Shown one piece after another: positions 45,274 through 54,762 of a stretch of DNA of 64,000 bases (position 1 is its first letter; every line of letters starts with the position of its first letter). This stretch comes from Rhodothermus sp. (GTDB lineage Bacteria; Bacteroidota; Rhodothermia; Rhodothermales; Rhodothermaceae): contig JAUZRN010000004.1 in assembly GCA_030950375.1 (NCBI GenBank), forward strand, positions 1-64,000, written 5' to 3'. The translations under genes were made by a program, and so were the position numbers. The notes under the pieces are model-generated. The model saw only the letters and a list, made by a program, of their open reading frames with translations, did no database searches and was not told where the DNA came from.

Positions 45274-46764
45274 TCACTCGGTAATGGAGCGTATGGTCTG
45301 CAGTCGCTGACGCAGCCACTGCCAGCCTTCCCGCAATTCGTCATATCGATAAACGCGGAAGACGACGATCAGCAGTCCGTAGAGCAACACCAGCAGGACT
45401 CGTCCGGCCAGACGGGCTGCAATCGGCCAGGTTGCCGTCTCATACCCTACCAGACCCAGGCCCACGGTCAGGGCTACAACAATCGCCAACACCCGCCATG
45501 GATAGGTCGTGGGACGCACGTGCAACGCTCGCCAGGCAGCGCCTCCGGCCAGTACTCCGTAAGCCACGACAGTGGCCAGAGCAGCACCCATCGCACCCAT
45601 CTGAGGGATCCACCACAGATTGAGCCCAATGTTCAGCAGGCCGGCACCCACCACATTCCAGGCGATAAACCGACTTTCGCCGGCTGCATACAGCACATTC
45701 ACAAAGATGTTGTACAGCCCGAACAGCAGGTAGCCCAGGCTTAGCGGCAACACCAGCGGATCGGCCTTCAGGTAAACCGAATCAGAGGCCAGCAATGCCG
45801 TTATATCATAAGCTCCCAGCGACAATACCAGCGCCATCCAGCCACCCCAGGTGGCGTAATGCCGGAAAGTGCGACGATGCAATACCGCTTCGCCCTCTGG
45901 CTGCTCGCCCAGCGTCTTCAGGCCGATTACGGCGAATGCAAGCTGAAAACTCTGGACGAGCAACATGTTGAGCACGCCACTCAATCGCGCCGCCCAGCCA
46001 TAGATCGCAACTGTCTCTGAGCCAGTAAGCCAGTCCAGCAGGTAACGATCTCCCACATGCAGTATGGGCAGGGCGACTCCGGCCAGTGCCAACGGCATAC
46101 CGAAACGTATAAGCTGGCCTACCAGATGGTAGTCCCAACGCCTGGGAATGGTGCGCAACATAGCTCCTACAAGCACCAGCGCGCTACTTCCGGAAGCGAC
46201 CGCCATGGCCTGCACGACACCTCGAAGTCCCAGATGGGCGTGCGCCAGGAAGTAGTACACACCACCGATCAGCAAGGCCGCCTCCAGCAGGATGGCGGCG
46301 GTATACAGAGCGGCCCGCTCACGCAGACGCAGAAACGCCAGCGGAACGCTACTCAGCATTTTGGCCGCCAGGTAACATCCAAACAGCCGTAAAATCAATA
46401 CGCCATCGGGCCAGTCAAGCTGCTGATTGAGCCAGGGCGCTCCTATCCAGCTTCCGATACCCACCAGCAACGCTCCTCCCAGCATGATCCCCAACACCGT
46501 GAACGGCACAGCCTCTCGTCGATCCTGTTGCATGACATCGGTGGCGAACCTGAGCAATCCGGTGGTCATGCCCAGCCCCAACAATGGGAGCAACAACTGG
46601 GCAGTCGCTTCCAGCAGTACCAGATAGCCGTAGGCTGCTTGTGGCAACAGGACAGTGTTCAGATAGAGCGGAGCCAGGAGCAGTCCGCTGGCTTTTAGCA
46701 GCAGATTGCCCAGGGCATAGATGCTCCCCTGTCGGAGCAGACGGGCCAGCACATGTTGCGACAT
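45274..46764 (-). CDS. Polysaccharide flippase (Wzx-like, MATE/MVF superfamily)
   Basis: The 496-residue protein has twelve or more predicted membrane segments, starting RQGSIYALGNLLLKASGLLLAPLYL, as in O-antigen translocases. It would flip undecaprenyl-linked oligosaccharide across the inner membrane. It is the last gene of the surface polysaccharide unit (54.4 to 45.3 kb, minus), eight bases after the methyltransferase. Confidence 0.88.
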   Translation of the reverse strand: MSQHVLARLLRQGSIYALGNLLLKASGLLLAPLYLNTVLLPQAAYGYLVLLEATAQLLLPLLGLGMTTGLLRFATDVMQQDRREAVPFTVLGIMLGGALLVGIGSWIGAPWLNQQLDWPDGVLILRLFGCYLAAKMLSSVPLAFLRLRERAALYTAAILLEAALLIGGVYYFLAHAHLGLRGVVQAMAVASGSSALVLVGAMLRTIPRRWDYHLVGQLIRFGMPLALAGVALPILHVGDRYLLDWLTGSETVAIYGWAARLSGVLNMLLVQSFQLAFAVIGLKTLGEQPEGEAVLHRRTFRHYATWGGWMALVLSLGAYDITALLASDSVYLKADPLVLPLSLGYLLFGLYNIFVNVLYAAGESRFIAWNVVGAGLLNIGLNLWWIPQMGAMGAALATVVAYGVLAGGAAWRALHVRPTTYPWRVLAIVVALTVGLGLVGYETATWPIAARLAGRVLLVLLYGLLIVVFRVYRYDELREGWQWLRQRLQTIRSITE

Positions 46765-46771
46765 GCGTTAT

Positions 46772-47473
46772 CTATTCGGCGCTTACAATCCGTGCATAGC
46801 CCTTATGAACGCCTTCAAAAGAAAGCGTGCCACGCAGTTGCGCGGCCCATTGTTGCGCGATGGTACGCTCTGCGGGACGATCCGTATCATCCAGCAATAT
46901 CACAACCTGCGGCTGTAACCGGCTTCCCATAACAGGCAATAGCCCCTGCCGACCACCTGGCATATTTCCCGGCGGGCCATCGCAGATCACCAAGGTAAAC
47001 GAAGCGGGAAAGGCCTCGGGCTGTACGGCATACCAGTGAAAATCGCCATAATCCCGAAGGGGTACATGCATAAGATGCACATTCGCCACCTTAAATCGTT
47101 GGAGCATTCGACGCATATGGGCAACCCACCAGGCATCATGTTCCAGCGTCCACACTTCCCAGCCAACACGCTCGCCAATAAGCCCCAGCAGCAGGGTGCT
47201 CAATCCGGAACCGCACTCCAGCACTGGCCCCGTTGTTTTCCAGGCCTCCTGAATGATACCCTGCAAGAAATCCTCGCTGGCCGCCCACTCCTCGTTGCCC
47301 CACCCCCTGCGCAAGCAACGCAACAATAGCCGCGAAGGCATCTGCTGGAAAGGCAGTCGTCGAAAAGCCCACACGCCGATAGCCAGTAAACCGTTTCGAT
47401 ACAGCCGGACTACAGCATGATACAGCCATCGAATCAGCCTGTGCAGCCATTGCGGTAGGGATTGTGTATTCAT
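46772..47473 (-). CDS. Class I SAM-dependent methyltransferase-like protein
   Basis: The protein has about 233 residues from ATG 47473, which overlaps the stop of the glycosyltransferase upstream by four bases. A SAM-binding motif (GPVLECGSGLSTLLLGLIG) and an acidic strand end (VWTLEHD), then FTLVICDGPPG, suggest a Rossmann methyltransferase fold. It may methylate a sugar of the polysaccharide, a role often seen in such clusters, but the target is not known. The frame extends farther upstream, but the extra part is unlikely to be translated. Confidence 0.7.
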   Translation of the reverse strand: MNTQSLPQWLHRLIRWLYHAVVRLYRNGLLAIGVWAFRRLPFQQMPSRLLLRCLRRGWGNEEWAASEDFLQGIIQEAWKTTGPVLECGSGLSTLLLGLIGERVGWEVWTLEHDAWWVAHMRRMLQRFKVANVHLMHVPLRDYGDFHWYAVQPEAFPASFTLVICDGPPGNMPGGRQGLLPVMGSRLQPQVVILLDDTDRPAERTIAQQWAAQLRGTLSFEGVHKGYARIVSAE

Positions 47474-48435
47474 GGCCGATGTCGCTCCGTCTGTTTCCAC
47501 CACTGCGCACGGAGCCATCCCAGCATCCGACGTACCGACCCGGGGAGCCATCCGGCCAGCCAGTATCCCCATCGCTTTAGCACCCACGGATGCAACTGCA
47601 ATGCCTGCCCCAGCAAATCACGTGCTTCCGCACGTTGATTCTGAGCCAATGCTTTACGACCAGCCCCTTCATAGATTCCAGCCAGGGCGATTCGACGCAG
47701 CGGCTCCAACGCAGGATGGCGGGCTACGGCTTCCTCAACAATGCGCACCCGAGCGCGCACCAGCTCCTGCAGGGCCACCGTACCGGTCTTTCGGTCGGGA
47801 TGATCCCGAATCAACACCAGCGGTCGCGCCACATAGCATACAGCATGATGCGCTGCCACCCGCAGCCAGAGATCCCAGTCCTCGCTAATGCGGCGATCGG
47901 GCCCTTCCCGAAAACCTCCCACAGCAGTAAGCACCTCGCGGCGTACCAGCGCACTGGAAAACGGCACAAAGTTCCCTAACAGCAGCGATTGTAGTACCAG
48001 ACCTTCCTGCATGGAGACCAGCCGACTCAGTTGTACCCGACGCTCCCGCGCCCTTTCATCGGTAAGCCAGGCATCAGTGTAACACCAGCTACACTCCGGA
48101 TGCGCCTGCAAACAGGCAATCTGGGCCGATAGTTTACCGGGCAACCATAGATCGTCGGCATCCAGAAAAGCTACGTACGTGCCACGCGCCAGTCGAATGC
48201 CCGCATTACGAGCCGCTGCGGAACCGGCATTTTCCTGATACACATAGCGCACCGGTGGGTCGAATGCTGTCACAATATCCCGGGTGGCATCGGTTGAGCC
48301 GTCATCCACCACAATCACTTCCGCTACCGGATAATCCTGCATCAGCACACTCCGAATCGTGTCGCCAATCCAGCGGGCCGCATTGTACGCGGCAATTACC
48401 ACACTGACCGAAGGTGTAGGACCTCGCATAGGCAT
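47470..48435 (-). CDS. Glycosyltransferase family 2
   Basis: The 321-residue protein has the GT2 A-fold: SVVIAAYNAARWIGDTI, IVVDDGSTDAT, NAGSAAARNAG and the metal-binding DADD motif. It should transfer a nucleotide-sugar residue to the growing oligosaccharide. It lies 12 bases after a GT4-like gene and overlaps the methyltransferase start. The C-terminal 100 residues are helical and basic, possibly for membrane contact. Acceptor and sugar are unknown. Confidence 0.9.
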   Translation of the reverse strand: MPMRGPTPSVSVVIAAYNAARWIGDTIRSVLMQDYPVAEVIVVDDGSTDATRDIVTAFDPPVRYVYQENAGSAAARNAGIRLARGTYVAFLDADDLWLPGKLSAQIACLQAHPECSWCYTDAWLTDERARERRVQLSRLVSMQEGLVLQSLLLGNFVPFSSALVRREVLTAVGGFREGPDRRISEDWDLWLRVAAHHAVCYVARPLVLIRDHPDRKTGTVALQELVRARVRIVEEAVARHPALEPLRRIALAGIYEGAGRKALAQNQRAEARDLLGQALQLHPWVLKRWGYWLAGWLPGSVRRMLGWLRAQWWKQTERHRP

Positions 48436-48447
48436 TCACAGCAGAAG

Positions 48448-49518
48448 CTAAGAGCGACGCAACGCTTCCAGCGTGGAGATCAGTTCGCGGGCACGTCGCT
48501 CTCGGGAAAACAGCTGTACAATACGGTTGCGAGCCTGATGCCGTCGGGCCGGTTCACAGGCCAGGGCGGCCCGGATGGCTGCAGCAACTGCCTCGGCGTC
48601 TGGCTTTTCCACAACAAATCCGACCTCACCGATTGCCTCCGGAATACCAAAGACCGGGCTTCCTACCGGAATACATCCGCACAGCATCGCTTCACACAGC
48701 GCATTGGGTAGCCCTTCGGCCCGGGAAAGCTGCGCATATACCGAAGTTTCCGCATAAATAGCCGGTAGCGCATCCCGTGACACCGGAGAGCGCAGGTGCA
48801 CGTTTGGCGATAGCGTGTATTGTTCTCGGATCACCCGCTGCATTTCGGACGTCACGCCCACCACCTCAAACCGAACGTCCGGGAGCCGTGCAGCAGCCGC
48901 CAGCAACAGATCAATCCCCTTGCATCGGAACACCCGTAAGGAATCTATGAAGGCCACCGTGCGCACCATCGGAGCGCGCTGTGCCGGACCCAGCGGCCAC
49001 TGCTCCGGGTCATATCCTGTTGGAATCACTCGAAAGGGCGTGGTTAATGCCGGGACCCAGACACGCACCCCCTGCGCGCGGTTTTCGGTCCAGGCGGTTG
49101 CCGGCATTTCTATCAGGGAAGCCGTAACCGGCAACAGCAGTGTGGTGTGGCGGTATACGTAGCGTGCCATTGACGCCCGCCAGGGACTACAGAACACGCC
49201 ATCCTTCAGGGTGCGCAGACAACGGCAATCAAAGCCTCCCAGCATAAGCGCTACTGGCCTCCCTCGTTGCCGGGCCATACGCACCGGCAACACCATGTGA
49301 TAGTCGGCAAACCAACCCAGGATCAGCGTGGCTTCTTCCAGCTCGCGCTGAAGCCATCGGTATTGCTGCCAGAGAAGTTGTAGCATGCCTCGGGGCGCGC
49401 GGGCCCGACGGGCATCGAAATGGAACGTACGCACCTCATAATCTGCCGTCAACAGAGCCAGATCATCCTGCACAAACGGGCTGGGATGTAGATAGATAAA
49501 GAGCAGACGCGGTTTCAT
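48448..49518 (-). CDS. Glycosyltransferase, GT4-like
   Basis: The protein of about 356 residues from ATG 49518 (MKPRLLFIYLHPSPFV) has a GT-B layout. Its C-terminal half shows VAFIDSLRVFRCKGIDLLL and the SRAEGLPNALCEAMLCG motif of GT4 enzymes. The ATG overlaps the WecB stop by four bases, which fixes the start despite a longer frame. It works in polysaccharide assembly, but donor and acceptor are unknown. Confidence 0.88.
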   Translation of the reverse strand: MKPRLLFIYLHPSPFVQDDLALLTADYEVRTFHFDARRARAPRGMLQLLWQQYRWLQRELEEATLILGWFADYHMVLPVRMARQRGRPVALMLGGFDCRCLRTLKDGVFCSPWRASMARYVYRHTTLLLPVTASLIEMPATAWTENRAQGVRVWVPALTTPFRVIPTGYDPEQWPLGPAQRAPMVRTVAFIDSLRVFRCKGIDLLLAAAARLPDVRFEVVGVTSEMQRVIREQYTLSPNVHLRSPVSRDALPAIYAETSVYAQLSRAEGLPNALCEAMLCGCIPVGSPVFGIPEAIGEVGFVVEKPDAEAVAAAIRAALACEPARRHQARNRIVQLFSRERRARELISTLEALRRS

Positions 49519-50573
49519 CGGGACGACTGCAACAGTTCGGCAATGCGGCGGCTGGCGGCCTGTCCCCGGGCAAAGGATGCAGGTGCTTCGGGTCGGCGGT
49601 TGACGGCCGCTACGATGCGCTCCGGATCTGCGCCTGCTAACTGATTCCAACCGCCTTCCAGCGTCTCCACCCACTCGGTTTCTTCTCGCAATGTAATGCA
49701 GGGCACGCCCAGCCAGACGGCCTCTTTCTGGAGTCCCCCTGAGTCGGTCAGTACGGCACGGGCATGCTGCACCAGCGTCAGCATAGCCAGATACCCCACA
49801 GGATCACGCAGTTCGACGTTGGGCGGTACCCGAAAGCCTTCCCCCAGACGCTTCCGAGTGCGTGGATGTAGCGGCAGGATAACCGGCAGGTCCAGCCGGC
49901 CCAGCCCATCAAAGATACCCTGCAGCCGCACCGGATCGTCCGTGTTTTCGGCGCGGTGCACAGTCGCCAGGTAGTAGCCGCCCGGATCGTGGGAGGTCAG
50001 CGAGGCCAATGGCACCCGCCGACGGGCAACCTCTGCATAACAACGAACGGCCTCCTGCATTACGTCGCCCGTCAGATACACGCCCTGTGTAATCCCCTCA
50101 CGCTGCAGATTCTCGACAGCAGTAGGTGTCGGCGCGAACAATAGCTGCGACAGGTGATCGGTTACGACCCGATTAATTTCTTCCGGCATGCTCCGATTAA
50201 ACGAGCGCAACCCGGCCTCTACATGGGCCAGCGGAAGCTGCAACTTGGCGGCTACAAGTGCTCCGGCCAGCGTACTGTTTGTGTCACCATAAACCAGTAT
50301 CCAGTCGGGCGCCGGGTGCATGTCGCGCAATGCTGCTTCCAACCGGATCATCATCAGACCGGTCTGTTCGGCATGCGTACCAGAACCCACCCCCAGATGC
50401 ACCTGCGGTTCTGGCAGGCCCAGCTCCTCAAAGAAAATGCGGTCCAGATTCACATCGTAATGCTGTCCCGTATGAATCAGAACTTCTTCGATACCGGCTT
50501 CGACCAACGCACGGCTTACCATTGCCGCTTTGACAAATTGCGGGCGAGCACCTACAATACTGCAGACACGCAT
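49515..50573 (-). CDS. wecB: UDP-N-acetylglucosamine 2-epimerase (non-hydrolysing)
   Basis: The 352-residue protein matches WecB: MRVCSIVGARPQFVKAA at the start, HTGQHYD, VYGDTNSTLAG, HVEAGLRS, PEEINR and TDSGGLQKEA motifs. It converts UDP-GlcNAc to UDP-ManNAc, a precursor of ManNAc and ManNAc-uronate in surface polysaccharides. The nucleotide-sugar dehydrogenase at the left edge of the window could be its downstream partner, though they are 49 kb apart. It is transcribed with the surrounding glycosyltransferases. Confidence 0.96.
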   Translation of the reverse strand: MRVCSIVGARPQFVKAAMVSRALVEAGIEEVLIHTGQHYDVNLDRIFFEELGLPEPQVHLGVGSGTHAEQTGLMMIRLEAALRDMHPAPDWILVYGDTNSTLAGALVAAKLQLPLAHVEAGLRSFNRSMPEEINRVVTDHLSQLLFAPTPTAVENLQREGITQGVYLTGDVMQEAVRCYAEVARRRVPLASLTSHDPGGYYLATVHRAENTDDPVRLQGIFDGLGRLDLPVILPLHPRTRKRLGEGFRVPPNVELRDPVGYLAMLTLVQHARAVLTDSGGLQKEAVWLGVPCITLREETEWVETLEGGWNQLAGADPERIVAAVNRRPEAPASFARGQAASRRIAELLQSSR

Positions 50574-50578
50574 AGAGC

Positions 50579-51886
50579 TTACTGGCTGGTTACTTCATCA
50601 AGCAAACGGGCCAGTTTACCGGCCAGATACGGACGACTATAGCGCTGAGCCAGCTCAGGTGGCGATCCCGACAAGGGGCGTCCGGCTGTCCATGCTTCGT
50701 AATGCCGGCGCAGAAAAGCTGCAATACCTTCGACATCGTCGTAGTCGAACATCTGTCCAGCCCCGGTTTCCTGTAATACGGCCGCTGCATCCCCTTCAAC
50801 TGGCCCGATGCCCAGCACAGGTCGTCCGGTTCCCAGATACTCGTACAGCTTGCTTGTGACAATCCAGGCATTACCGTCCACCCGATTGATCACGAGCAAA
50901 AGCAACGCGCTGTCGAGCAGGTACTGCAGGGCCTGACGATGGGGCAGAAATGGCAATACTTCCACTTGATCGGTCAGTCCATAACGGACAAGGGTCTCTT
51001 GAACTGAGGTATCAATCGTCCCGATCAATCGTACCTGGATAGGATGTGTCTTGCGTAGCTGTTGCAGCGCCCGCCAGAGTGCTTCCGGATTGCGAGTTGG
51101 ATTCATGCTGCCGGCATACGTCAGCCAGAAACGATCCGTCGGTCGGGCCTGTAGGCCCTCAAAATCGACCGGATCATAACCATTGGGGATTAAAACGGCC
51201 GACAGCCCCCGAGCTTCGAGCGTCCGTTGCATTGAAGACGTTACCACCACCCGCCGGGTAGCCCGAGTCAGCACGTGCCGTTCCAGGCAGGCATCAATCC
51301 GACGCGCCCAACGCGTCATCGGAAGCATCTCATAGTAGTCAATACCCGTCCAGAGATCCCGCAGGTCAGCCACCCAAGGTAGCTGGTAACGCCGATGGGC
51401 CCTGTAGCCGATCAGATGCGTCGAGTGAGGCGGACCAGTGGTAACGACGGCTTCGATCGCATACTGCTGAAGCAGCCGGGGCAGGGCACGCACCGCAAAG
51501 GGCACCCAGCCCACACGCGCATCCGGCAAAAATAGATTGGCGCGAATCCAGCGGGCCAGCCGTTCTTTTCGGCTCTGATGGGGACGACCGGTAAACCCTA
51601 CACTGACCACCTCTTCTTTGCGTTGCCCCATGAGCCGCGCATAGGCTGCATACGGATCCCAGGCGCCGGTACGGATCACTGGCACACCGTCCGGGATTTC
51701 CGCCAGCAGTTGCGGATCGCGGGTCGGATAGGCTGCATCCTCCGGCCGCACGGTCAACACCACCGGCTGCCAGCCATGGTCAGGCAGATAGCGTGTGAAC
51801 TTTAAAAACCGCTGCACGGCTGCCCCACCGGCCGGTGGGAAGTAATAGGTTACCAGCAACACCCAGTGCTTCTGCTTCCGACTCAT
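50579..51886 (-). CDS. Glycosyltransferase, GT4-like
   Basis: The 435-residue protein has the GT4 layout: an N-terminal TYYFPPAGGAAVQRF start, VVTTGPPHSTHLIGY, then LTYAGSMNPTRNPEAL and KLYEYLGTGRPVLGI in the donor-binding half. It belongs with the polysaccharide genes, and its start overlaps the end of the YfhO-like gene by four bases. Donor sugar and linkage cannot be told. Confidence 0.9.
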   Translation of the reverse strand: MSRKQKHWVLLVTYYFPPAGGAAVQRFLKFTRYLPDHGWQPVVLTVRPEDAAYPTRDPQLLAEIPDGVPVIRTGAWDPYAAYARLMGQRKEEVVSVGFTGRPHQSRKERLARWIRANLFLPDARVGWVPFAVRALPRLLQQYAIEAVVTTGPPHSTHLIGYRAHRRYQLPWVADLRDLWTGIDYYEMLPMTRWARRIDACLERHVLTRATRRVVVTSSMQRTLEARGLSAVLIPNGYDPVDFEGLQARPTDRFWLTYAGSMNPTRNPEALWRALQQLRKTHPIQVRLIGTIDTSVQETLVRYGLTDQVEVLPFLPHRQALQYLLDSALLLLVINRVDGNAWIVTSKLYEYLGTGRPVLGIGPVEGDAAAVLQETGAGQMFDYDDVEGIAAFLRRHYEAWTAGRPLSGSPPELAQRYSRPYLAGKLARLLDEVTSQ

Positions 51887-54384
51887 TCGCCCCGCCTCTG
51901 GCGATACCAGCCCAGCCCCAACCCTATCAGCACGCTGCCGTAGACCAGCAGCGTCGCTATGGCCGTAATACGCAGCCCCCAGACATGGCTGATCGGATCA
52001 AAGCGCATCACTACGGTATGCTCGCCGGCCGGTACTGGCACCGCCCGTAGCAGATAGTTGGCCTGCAGAATCGGAACGGACTGTCCATCAACAACCGCCT
52101 GCCATCCGGCCGGGTAATAAATCTCGTCCACAACCAGCAGCCGTGGGGCATCGGTGGTCACCTGCCAGATGATCTCGCGCGGCCCGAAATGCACCAACTC
52201 TACCGAGACTATACTGGACGAGTCGATGGCGGTGATCTCCATACCGGGCGCTTCACGCAGCAGCACAGTCTCCCGTAGATCCAGCGACGGATCCAGCAAT
52301 CGCTGGCGATGCGCCTCCAGGTCGGACACGACTTCGTACTGCCCTACCAGAAAAGCCCGGGGTAATGCGGCAGGATTTTCTAACACACGCCAGCGTTCAT
52401 CTTCAAACACCACCTGCATACCAGGCAGCACAGTTCCCGCTGGTACGACGACGTACCGCACGCTCAGGAGATCCAGTGCGCGCTGGCGAGGCAATCCGGT
52501 CGCCGGATCAACAAACAGGTGATCGATATAATCCTGAAACAGCCGTAATTTGGCCCCATGATAGCCGCCGATTGATTCGTGATAATAAGAGGGTCGGGCG
52601 TCTGTCATGGGATTACTGCTTTCGAGCGACAGTACCCGGAAACGGCCTGGGCCGCCGGCTTCTCGCTGCCGCTCCAGCAGGAAGCGATCAAATGAATAAG
52701 CAGGGATTAGATCGGAGATTTCTCTGGCTTCCGTCAGCACCTTATCGTTCAAATGGCGCCGTCCTACGTTCCACAGGTCGATCGTAACCAACAGCGTCAA
52801 TCCGGCCACAAGACCCCAGCCGGGCAATCGCTGTCGGTCGTAGAGCCATAGCAGCCCGCCGGCCAGTAGCAGAAACACCAACGTACGCCGGGCATCGCGG
52901 CCAAACAGGTCAGCTCGCTCGGCCCGCTGCTCAGCTACGTACTGCCGCACTACCTGCAGCAGCCGGGGGTCCTGGGGTGACATGTTGTTGGCCGCAGCTA
53001 CCTGCCGGGCGATCTGTTCGACCTCCCCGGGCCGCTCAAAAGTAAACAAACTACCACGCCCCAGCCAGAGCCCGAGCACCAGCGCCATCAACCCCAGCCA
53101 CACCTGATAGGCCGGTCGCAACGACCGGGGCCGGAATGGCTTCTGTTCCACTAACCAGCTTCCCCCCAGCGCCGCCAGTAAAGCCAGCCCCAGGGCCGCC
53201 GTACTCAACCAAGTCTCCGGTACGCGAAAGGCATCAAAGAGCGGAAAGTACGTGAACATGAAGCGATTCAGTAACGGAAAGTAGCTGCCCAGCGAGAACA
53301 GTATCATCAACAACGTGCCGGCGCCCAGAATCCACACGGTACGTTCGCGCCGACGCCATAACGCCAGCAATGCCAGCCAGAGAATGATTCCACCGACGTA
53401 ATGAGGACCTTCCGTAAAAGGTTTGGGCCCCCAGTAAGTCGGACTGCCCCCACCGTAGGCATCAGCAATCAGCAGCGTGATCAGCTCGCCCGGGGCCTGG
53501 CTCCAGCCCATCGCATAGTCCCAGTCCAGCCCGTTACCGCCTCCGGTAGCCTCAGTGCCTCCCCGGATTGTGTATTGCTTGTACTCATAGATCGGCCAGT
53601 AAGGCTGAGCAATCATCAGCAGGGCCAGCATGCTTCCCAGGGCCAGCCAGCCTGTAGCCCGTCCGAACGCGATCAGCCGACGTCCACGCCAGGCCGCCAC
53701 GCCTTCGACCAGCCACCAGAGCCCCAGTAAAAACGTCACATAGTAGGTAATCTGCACATGTCCAGCCCGCAGATTGGCCGCCAGTACAATGGCAAACAAG
53801 AATCCTGCAAGCCAGCGGGGTTGCCGCAGCACATACACAAAAGCCAACGCCAGCCAGGGCGCAAAGCAAAGGGCAATGAACTTCGAATTGTGCCCGGCTT
53901 TCAGGATAATGGGGATATAGGTGGTTAACCCGTACGCTACAGCGGCCAGCATGCCCGCCAATGGACGACGCGTCAGATAAACCACCAGCCCATAAGTACC
54001 GGCCAGTAGAAAAAAGAAATGCGAGGTTGGCCATAAAAAACCCCGCAACCAGTCCAGTAGACTATCGATCTGGGGGACACCAACCGGATAGGAAATCATA
54101 TAGGCTGGCATGCCGGCAAACGCATTCGTGGCCCAGAGCGGCTCGGTTCCTGTCGAATCGCGGTAGGCGATCACCGACTGGGCCATGGCCCGCCAGTTGA
54201 CCGTATCCCCTCCGATCAACCGTTTGCCTCCGAAATGAATGGGCGCAAAAAAAGCCAGCGAGAGCGCCAGCAGTAAAAGCAGGCAGAGTAAATGGCGGGA
54301 ACGTTCCGACAGGCGTCCCCACCAGTCATGCCAGGCTGGCAGATTGGGCGGCGTCTTCCGTGGACGGGAGGAACGGGCAGCCAT
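51883..54384 (-). CDS. YfhO-family membrane protein (GT-C-like)
   Basis: The 833-residue protein has an N-terminal membrane segment, at least ten further segments up to about residue 560, and a soluble beta-rich C-terminal domain ending with a last membrane segment (ITAIATLLVYGSVLIGLGLG). An early acidic GGDTVNW motif sits in the first external loop as in GT-C glycosyltransferases. YfhO proteins are thought to glycosylate lipoteichoic acid or other polymers from lipid-linked sugars. In Bacteroidota, relatives are common near polysaccharide genes. It is first in the polysaccharide unit, 15 bases after gatC. Confidence 0.8.
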   Translation of the reverse strand: MAARSSRPRKTPPNLPAWHDWWGRLSERSRHLLCLLLLLALSLAFFAPIHFGGKRLIGGDTVNWRAMAQSVIAYRDSTGTEPLWATNAFAGMPAYMISYPVGVPQIDSLLDWLRGFLWPTSHFFFLLAGTYGLVVYLTRRPLAGMLAAVAYGLTTYIPIILKAGHNSKFIALCFAPWLALAFVYVLRQPRWLAGFLFAIVLAANLRAGHVQITYYVTFLLGLWWLVEGVAAWRGRRLIAFGRATGWLALGSMLALLMIAQPYWPIYEYKQYTIRGGTEATGGGNGLDWDYAMGWSQAPGELITLLIADAYGGGSPTYWGPKPFTEGPHYVGGIILWLALLALWRRRERTVWILGAGTLLMILFSLGSYFPLLNRFMFTYFPLFDAFRVPETWLSTAALGLALLAALGGSWLVEQKPFRPRSLRPAYQVWLGLMALVLGLWLGRGSLFTFERPGEVEQIARQVAAANNMSPQDPRLLQVVRQYVAEQRAERADLFGRDARRTLVFLLLAGGLLWLYDRQRLPGWGLVAGLTLLVTIDLWNVGRRHLNDKVLTEAREISDLIPAYSFDRFLLERQREAGGPGRFRVLSLESSNPMTDARPSYYHESIGGYHGAKLRLFQDYIDHLFVDPATGLPRQRALDLLSVRYVVVPAGTVLPGMQVVFEDERWRVLENPAALPRAFLVGQYEVVSDLEAHRQRLLDPSLDLRETVLLREAPGMEITAIDSSSIVSVELVHFGPREIIWQVTTDAPRLLVVDEIYYPAGWQAVVDGQSVPILQANYLLRAVPVPAGEHTVVMRFDPISHVWGLRITAIATLLVYGSVLIGLGLGWYRQRRGE

Positions 54385-54399
54385 AAGCGCCTCAGCTTG

Positions 54400-54687
54400 T
54401 TATTCAATAACCTTGGGCACCCGGAAGTAGTCGCTGTCGGCATCGGGTGCGTTGCGTAACGCTGCTTCGTGCGTGATGCGCTGTTCTACCACGTCCTCCC
54501 GAAAAACGTCGTACAGGTCCAGCACGTGAGACATGGGGGGGACGTTGCGGGTGTCCAGTTCGTTCAGCTTGGCCACATAGTCCAGAATTTCGCTCATCTG
54601 CTCGGCCAGCACCTGCTCTTCTTCCTCCGAGAACTCCAGACGGGCCAGCCGGGCAATGTACCGGACTTCATCTACCGAAATCGCCAT
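54400..54687 (-). CDS. gatC: Glutamyl-tRNA(Gln) amidotransferase subunit C
   Basis: The 95-residue protein matches GatC in length and in the segments VDEVRYIARLARLEFSEEEE, LDYVAKLNELDT, VPPMSH and the C-terminal DSDYFRVPKVIE. With GatA and GatB, not in this window, it converts Glu-tRNA(Gln) or Asp-tRNA(Asn) to the amide form. It lies at the head of the polysaccharide genes, so expression may be shared. Confidence 0.95.
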   Translation of the reverse strand: MAISVDEVRYIARLARLEFSEEEEQVLAEQMSEILDYVAKLNELDTRNVPPMSHVLDLYDVFREDVVEQRITHEAALRNAPDADSDYFRVPKVIE

Positions 54688-54762
54688 CGTTGCCGTAGGC
54701 TCAGGTGGGTTGTATATCGGCTCAAATACCAGCTCTTGAGTGCGTCCCGCTACCCCACAGCC